DNA from: JBFKOL01 sp041628815
GTDB lineage: Bacteria > Bacteroidota > Bacteroidia > Chitinophagales > Saprospiraceae
Assembly (NCBI GenBank): GCA_041628815.1
Contig: JBFKOL010000132.1
Span: forward strand, 1-10,472
DNA: 10,472 nucleotides
Reading direction: 5' to 3'
The position numbers and the translations under genes were made by a program. Below are positions 7,056 to 10,472 of the stretch, one piece after another. The number at the start of each line of letters is the position of its first letter. The stretch's first letter is position 1. Below the pieces are notes generated by a model. It was given only the letters and a program-made list of their open reading frames with translations, was not told the DNA's origin and ran no database searches.

Positions 7056-8900
7056 ATGACAAGATTTATAGCTGTTTGGGCATCACTGTCAATGCTTGTT
7101 GCCATTGCCGAAGCGCAGCCCGACAGATGGCAGCAAAAGGTGCGTTACAAAATGAACATCGACTTCGACGTGTCATCGCATCAATTTACAGGAACACAGG
7201 ATCTGAAATATTGGAACAACAGCCCCGACACGCTTTACAGAGTCTTCTACCACCTCTACTTCAATGCCTTTCAGCCAGGAAGCATGATGGATGTCAGGTC
7301 GCGAACCATCAGCGATCCCGACAGGCGCGTCAGCGACAGAATCTATCAACTTGCAGAACATGAAGTTGGCTACCAAAAGGTCGATGAACTGTTGCACGAT
7401 GGAAAGCCTGTCAGGTACGAAGTCGTGGGCACCATATTGGAGGTGTATCTCGACAAACCCATTTTGCCGGGCAAGTCCACCACCTTCAAAATGAAGTTCA
7501 ACGCTCAGGTACCTGTTCAAATCAGACGAAGTGGCCGTGACAACGCGGAAGGCATCGATTATTCCATGGCACAGTGGTATCCCAAATTGTGTGCTTACGA
7601 CTACCAGGGGTGGCATGCGAATCCCTATATCGGCCGGGAATTTTACGGCAATTGGGGAGATTTCGAAGTGGAAATTCGCATCGACGGGAGATATACACTT
7701 GCGGGGTCCGGTATTATAGAAAATGCCGATAAGATAGGTCACGGGTATAGCCACCAGGAAAAAAGTAAAAGCGAAAAACCGATTACATGGAAGTTTAAGG
7801 CCAGGGATGTACACGATTTTGTATGGGCAGCCGATCGCGACTACATTGTCCGGAAAAAAGAAATGTACGACGGAACAGTGTGCTATTTTGTCTACCAGCC
7901 CGGAGAGCGCACCACCGAAAACTGGGAAAGGCTGCCGGATATCATGGACGAAGCACTCAAGTTTATGAATCGCCGATATGGAAAGTACCCTTATCCCGTA
8001 TATTACTTCATCCAGGGTGGCGACGGTGGCATGGAGTATCCCATGGCTACTTTGATTACCGGCAACAGGGGACTGGGCAGTCTCGTAGGCGTATCGGTCC
8101 ATGAATGGATGCACAGCTGGTACCAAATGGTGCTGGGCACCAATGAAAGCCTGCATTCATGGATGGACGAGGGATTCACCAGTTTTGCAACGGGCGAGGT
8201 AATGAATCACCTGCGCATACAAAAGTTGATTCCCGGCCTGCCGCGCGATCCGGCTAATGCAGGTTCTGTCATGGGGTATGTAAACTTTACAAAAACCGGG
8301 CTGGAAGAACCGCTCACGGTTCATGCCGATCATTTCAACACCAACCGCGCCTATGGATCTGCCGCCTATACCAAAGGTGCCGTTTTGATGCATCAGCTAC
8401 AATACATCATAGGTAAGGATGTTTTTGCCAGCGCACTGCGGCGCTATTTTGACACATGGAAGTTCAAACACCCGAATCCCAACGATTTCATCCGCGTTAT
8501 GGAGAAAGAAAGTGGACTCGAACTGGATTGGTATAAGGAATATTTTGTCCATACTACCCACACAATCGACTATGCCATCGACAGCGTAGGTCAATCCAAT
8601 GGGGGAGCCGTGCTGCATTTTTCAAAAATTGGCAAGATGCCCATGCCGCTGGATGTGGTCGTAAGTTACAAAGACGGCACCCAGAGCTTTGTCAATATTC
8701 CCCTTCGCATCATGCGCGGTCATAAAGCGAATGAATATCCAAAGATGCAGTACATCCTCGGCGAAGACTGGCCATGGACCCACCCGACCTATGAGATACA
8801 GTTGAATATTCCCCGTGACCAAATCGATAAGGTCGAAATCGATCCGTATTATGGAATGGCCGATGTCAATCGTGACAACAATACCTGGCAGCATCCATAA
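7056..8900 (+). CDS. Secreted M1-family zinc metallopeptidase (aminopeptidase-like), 614 aa
   Basis: Predicted exported zinc peptidase of the gluzincin M1 family (aminopeptidase N / leukotriene A4 hydrolase relatives), probably trimming peptides in the periplasm or outside the cell. A signal peptide covers residues 1-20 (cut AEA|QP). An N-terminal beta domain (about 25-265) includes YKMNIDFDVSSHQFTGTQDL, the usual M1 saddle opening. The catalytic domain carries the exopeptidase motif GGMEYP (324-329, replacing GAMEN), the zinc motif HEWMH (349-353) with the third ligand Glu372 at the expected HExxH-x18-E spacing, and Tyr438 in GSAAYTKG, which matches the transition-state tyrosine. All key residues are present. 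The C-terminal ~100 residues form a beta-rich region ending MADVNRDNNTW, typical of Bacteroidota homologues; the ERAP-like helical domain of classic APN is absent. The gene is divergent from the TPR gene. The start at 7056 is supported by the signal peptide; no ribosome binding site is evident. Confidence 0.92.
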   Translation: MTRFIAVWASLSMLVAIAEAQPDRWQQKVRYKMNIDFDVSSHQFTGTQDLKYWNNSPDTLYRVFYHLYFNAFQPGSMMDVRSRTISDPDRRVSDRIYQLAEHEVGYQKVDELLHDGKPVRYEVVGTILEVYLDKPILPGKSTTFKMKFNAQVPVQIRRSGRDNAEGIDYSMAQWYPKLCAYDYQGWHANPYIGREFYGNWGDFEVEIRIDGRYTLAGSGIIENADKIGHGYSHQEKSKSEKPITWKFKARDVHDFVWAADRDYIVRKKEMYDGTVCYFVYQPGERTTENWERLPDIMDEALKFMNRRYGKYPYPVYYFIQGGDGGMEYPMATLITGNRGLGSLVGVSVHEWMHSWYQMVLGTNESLHSWMDEGFTSFATGEVMNHLRIQKLIPGLPRDPANAGSVMGYVNFTKTGLEEPLTVHADHFNTNRAYGSAAYTKGAVLMHQLQYIIGKDVFASALRRYFDTWKFKHPNPNDFIRVMEKESGLELDWYKEYFVHTTHTIDYAIDSVGQSNGGAVLHFSKIGKMPMPLDVVVSYKDGTQSFVNIPLRIMRGHKANEYPKMQYILGEDWPWTHPTYEIQLNIPRDQIDKVEIDPYYGMADVNRDNNTWQHP

Positions 8901-9282
8901 CCATGCATTACGGCGATACTATCGCAGAATCTCTGTCTGATCTCGACGGTCAGCGTTGTGAAACCATGGAGACAACGATGAGTATCCTCGACAGTTTGAA
9001 ATCGAAATAAGCCAGGATTGGACACAATTTGCCAATTTTGATCAAGATCTGACACATCCGGTCATCCGACATCAACTCCCATAGATTCGATTTAACTTGC
9101 CGACAATTTGAAACTGTCGGCGTGATATTGAGTTCGTGCATGAATCGCGGTGAATGGTGCGGCATCGGATGTAGGGCATCTCTATATCTTAACACATCCA
9201 AAATACTTACATAAGAGTCTTTAACAGAATGCTATTGTAGCTTGAAGGTCAATTGATTCATTAACCTCAAAACTGGCAGATC
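8901..9282. other. Intergenic stretch of 382 bases, no convincing gene
   Basis: I see no credible coding sequence here. A 35-codon ORF from ATG 8903 to TAA 9010 starts two bases after the peptidase stop but shows no recognisable features. An 83-codon minus-strand ORF (9201-8950) has an unconvincing composition. The stretch contains the 9099-9121 palindrome and two copies of CGACARTTTGAA (8989-9000 and 9101-9112). The last ~100 bases before ATG 9283 are A/T-rich and presumably hold the promoter of the downstream gene, though no clean TAnnTTTG box is present; TAGCTTGA at 9239-9246 is the nearest. Confidence 0.55.
9099..9121. repeat. Near-perfect 23-bp palindrome (operator or hairpin)
   Basis: The arms GCCGACAATTT and AAACTGTCGGC are inverted copies around a single central G; 10 of 11 positions pair, the exception being A9106 opposite C9114. 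The outer seven pairs (GCCGACA/TGTCGGC) are perfect and GC-rich. It lies about 160 bases upstream of the start of the secreted repeat protein and about 200 bases past the peptidase stop. No T-run follows on either strand, so a classical intrinsic terminator is unlikely; an operator for a dimeric regulator or an RNA hairpin in an untranslated region are alternatives. Confidence 0.5.
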
Positions 9283-9933
9283 ATGAAAAATGCATGGATT
9301 CTTTTCTGCTTAGCTTTGATACCTACAAACCTTGTTTTAGCAGATCATTTGCTTGATCATAATCTTTACGGCTTATGGTATGACGCATACTCTGACACAC
9401 ATTTAGAAATTAAAGACCACCGCAGGGGTCTCAAAGCCCGGCGCATCGTCCACGGAAGAAAAAAGAAGTGGAGGACCTATTACGGCATGGGCCGGGGAGT
9501 CTTTGACGACTGTGACGGCAGAACCCTGATTGTACTTGGCCCCAACAGGATCGAGTGGCGCCAGGGTAGAAGAAATACAATCATTTTCAGGCGATCCCGG
9601 GGCTCGCTATTTGACTCCCGTCGTTATCGTGGTAATGACCGGTACTATGATGAATCCAGGAGTGACTATGGTTACCGGGACTGGAACCGTCGATTTCGGG
9701 ATGACTATTGCGGTGAGTGGTATTGCGAGGATTATGGATTGAGACTTCATATCGAATCGTATCGCGACGGGTTCAGGGCGAGAAGGCATGGAAGAGATGG
9801 TTGGACGTATTACAGTCCGTATGGGAGAAACGGTTTTCGGGATAACCGCGGCAACAGGTATTACTTCGATGGTGATGACCTTATCTGGTCATCAGGGCGT
9901 GATCGCCGTCACCTGCGGTTCAGAAAAAAATAA
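9283..9933 (+). CDS. Secreted basic protein with two copies of a ~70-residue Trp/Tyr/Arg-rich unit
   Basis: I do not recognise a named family. A signal peptide spans about residues 1-20 (MKNAWILFCLALIPTNLVLA), so the product is exported. The mature protein is very rich in Arg, Tyr, Gly and Asp. It contains an internal duplication: unit 1 (about 30-104) and unit 2 (about 144-216) align as G-x-WY ... L-x-I-x-x-x-R-x-G-(L/F)-(K/R)-A-R-R ... W-x-(T)YY ... G-x-F-x-D ... R ... (I/L)-x-W ... R-x-x-x-(I/L)-x-F-R. The two units are joined by a polar linker (105-142) dominated by Arg, Asp and Tyr. The pattern suggests small all-beta domains, possibly binding polysaccharide, nucleic acid or another acidic surface polymer; that is a guess from charge only. 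Unit 2 has a Cys pair (143 and 147) not matched in unit 1. The start is fixed by the signal peptide. It is a single-gene unit, convergent with the small membrane protein gene downstream. Confidence 0.75.
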   Translation: MKNAWILFCLALIPTNLVLADHLLDHNLYGLWYDAYSDTHLEIKDHRRGLKARRIVHGRKKKWRTYYGMGRGVFDDCDGRTLIVLGPNRIEWRQGRRNTIIFRRSRGSLFDSRRYRGNDRYYDESRSDYGYRDWNRRFRDDYCGEWYCEDYGLRLHIESYRDGFRARRHGRDGWTYYSPYGRNGFRDNRGNRYYFDGDDLIWSSGRDRRHLRFRKK

Positions 9934-9988
9934 AGTTATCAACACGCAATCATGGATAATGGACTGTCCAGCACAGAATTTCAATACT

Positions 9989-10016
9989 GACTTCAGACTA
10001 CTGACGACGGACCGCG
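9989..10016. repeat. Degenerate 7-bp tandem repeat (GAC-N4, four units)
   Basis: Four consecutive heptamers begin with GAC: GACTTCA, GACTACT, GACGACG and GACCGCG, followed by a partial unit (GAGAGCC). They sit in the 114-base spacer between the convergent secreted-protein and small-membrane-protein genes. No coding role is evident. The units are diverged, so this may be an old simple repeat or chance. Confidence 0.4.
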
Positions 10017-10047
10017 GAGAGCCGATCCCAGCACACGGTATCCAGTC

Positions 10048-10272
10048 TCATCTTGCAATTATAGTCAGCAGGTAGGCGAACAGAAAGCCGGCTATGGCAC
10101 CCATAGGCAGGTCCGCATTGGTCATTTCGTAGCCAAAGAATGTCATACCCACCAGGAGAATGAGGAGCATGGCGATCCATACACCTATGGTGGTCTTGAT
10201 CAGGAAGGACTGGTAGATCGGGAAGGTAAGTCCGAAAAGTTCGAAGTGTTTGTCATCCGGGTTTTGATCCAT
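10048..10272 (-). CDS. Small two-helix inner-membrane protein, 74 aa, function unknown
   Basis: I do not recognise this family. The sequence has a short polar N-terminus (MDQNPDDKHFELFGL), then a hydrophobic helix at about 29-47 (IGVWIAMLLILLVGMTFFG), a short acidic loop (YEMTNADLP) and a second helix at about 56-72 that runs to the C-terminus (GAIAGFLFAYLLTIIAR). The pattern is of an integral membrane hairpin with both ends probably cytoplasmic. The uninterrupted hydrophobic pattern and sharp polar loop argue that the ORF is real despite its size. It is preceded on the minus strand by the terminator at 10338-10367, so it should have its own promoter in 10273-10337, where I see no good match. 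The ATG at 10272 is the only in-frame start that keeps the N-terminal part. Confidence 0.65.
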   Translation of the reverse strand: MDQNPDDKHFELFGLTFPIYQSFLIKTTIGVWIAMLLILLVGMTFFGYEMTNADLPMGAIAGFLFAYLLTIIAR

Positions 10273-10337
10273 GGCGTTGTGGCGTTGAAAATTTCCGTGA
10301 AAATAAAGGAAAGTCGGTCAATTTGAAAATGGAGCAC

Positions 10338-10367
10338 AAAAAAAGCCCGGATGGGTCATCCGGGCTT
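10338..10367 (-). terminator. Rho-independent terminator of the gene entering from the right
   Basis: Perfect 11-bp inverted repeat: AAGCCCGGATG (10343-10353) and CATCCGGGCTT (10357-10367) around a 3-base loop. On the minus strand the stem is followed by seven T (complement of A 10338-10344), the classical layout. It lies 31 bases past the stop codon of the minus-strand partial gene at 10399. On the plus strand the following sequence (ATGTATATTTT) is only weakly T-rich, and no plus-strand gene ends nearby. Confidence 0.9.
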
Positions 10368-10398
10368 ATGTATATTTTAACTAAGGTTTTTCAAGTAT

Positions 10399-10472
10399 TT
10401 AGGCAATGGCCGTATTTCTTCTCCTGTACCGGATAGCTACTACGCCCACGATCAGGAAGGAAAGACCGAGGA
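10399..10472 (-). CDS. C-terminal end of an exported protein with sorting-type tail (IPTL/PEP-CTERM-like), partial
   Basis: Only the last 23 codons plus the stop are in the window; the gene continues beyond the right edge. The peptide is a hydrophobic helix (LGLSFLIVGVVAI) followed at once by a basic tail (RYRRRNTAIA) and the stop codon TAA. This is the architecture of a C-terminal membrane-anchor/sorting signal such as the IPTL-CTERM or PEP-CTERM classes, where a short motif precedes the helix and an Arg cluster ends it. The defining motif (for example IPTLSxWG) would lie just outside the window, so the class cannot be confirmed; an ordinary single-pass membrane protein C-terminus is the alternative. 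The strong terminator 31 bases downstream supports this being a real gene end. Confidence 0.65.
   Translation of the reverse strand, partial: LGLSFLIVGVVAIRYRRRNTAIA

Noticed and set aside
7173..8156. 327-codon ORF on the minus strand
   Set aside because: It lies wholly antisense to the M1 peptidase, whose catalytic motifs are intact; its protein has no recognisable pattern.
8903..9010. 35-codon ORF directly after the peptidase stop
   Set aside because: No ribosome binding site, no membrane helix or domain pattern; too short to separate from chance.
8950..9201. 83-codon minus-strand ORF in the intergenic gap, possible decayed transposase
   Set aside because: No catalytic motif, terminal inverted repeats or target duplication could be seen, and the composition does not look coding.
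10273..10337. Promoter for the small membrane protein (TTG and TATTTTCA on the minus strand)
   Set aside because: Spacing of about 13 bases and two mismatches in the -7 box; not supportable.

Overview
Most of this window (about 387 to 10472) reads as the chromosome of a Bacteroidota bacterium, probably a Saprospiria/Chitinophagia-like lineage. The reasons are near-balanced base composition, starts with little or no Shine-Dalgarno sequence, a signal-peptide TPR protein paired with a plug-less TonB-receptor-like barrel, a secreted M1 metallopeptidase ending in a typical 'MADVNR..N' tail, and a Bacteroidota-style promoter (TTG then TAnnTTT). The lineage is inferred from protein character only; there is no rRNA or other marker gene in that part.

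The first ~386 bases are different. They are AT-rich, use only AGA for arginine, and encode the C-terminal ~128 residues of an archaeal-type ribosomal protein S3Ae (eS1), a family absent from bacteria. This reading frame runs without a stop into a GC-richer bacterial AAA+ ATPase gene. The most economical explanation is a chimeric join in a metagenome assembly (DPANN-like archaeal fragment joined to a bacteroidotal contig), not a real fusion gene. The AAA+ gene is therefore probably missing its true 5' end.

Layout: (1) 3-386 +, partial archaeal eS1. (2) ~387-2345 +, tandem CbbX/SpoVK-type AAA+ ATPase with two intact ATPase modules. (3) 2347-3951 and 3938-6964, both on the minus strand: a translationally coupled pair made of a ~1000-residue secreted TPR protein followed by an outer-membrane barrel. 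It converges on the AAA+ gene with one base between the stop codons. (4) A ~90-bp divergent promoter region at 6965-7055. (5) 7056-8900 +, secreted M1-family zinc metallopeptidase. (6) 8901-9282, a 382-bp non-coding stretch with a near-perfect 23-bp palindrome. (7) 9283-9933 +, a basic secreted protein built from two copies of a ~70-residue Trp/Tyr/Arg-rich unit. (8) 9934-10047, spacer with a degenerate heptanucleotide repeat. (9) 10048-10272 -, a 74-residue two-helix membrane protein. (10) 10338-10367, a strong intrinsic terminator serving a gene that enters from the right on the minus strand, of which only the last 23 codons are present (hydrophobic helix plus Arg-rich tail, resembling an IPTL/PEP-CTERM type sorting tail).

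The bacterial genes mostly concern the cell envelope (outer membrane, periplasm, secreted proteins). I see no phage, CRISPR, IS element, toxin-antitoxin or defence system, and no convincing new multi-gene system. The items most worth follow-up are the chimeric junction, the two-repeat secreted protein, the TPR/barrel pair and the palindrome in the 382-bp gap.
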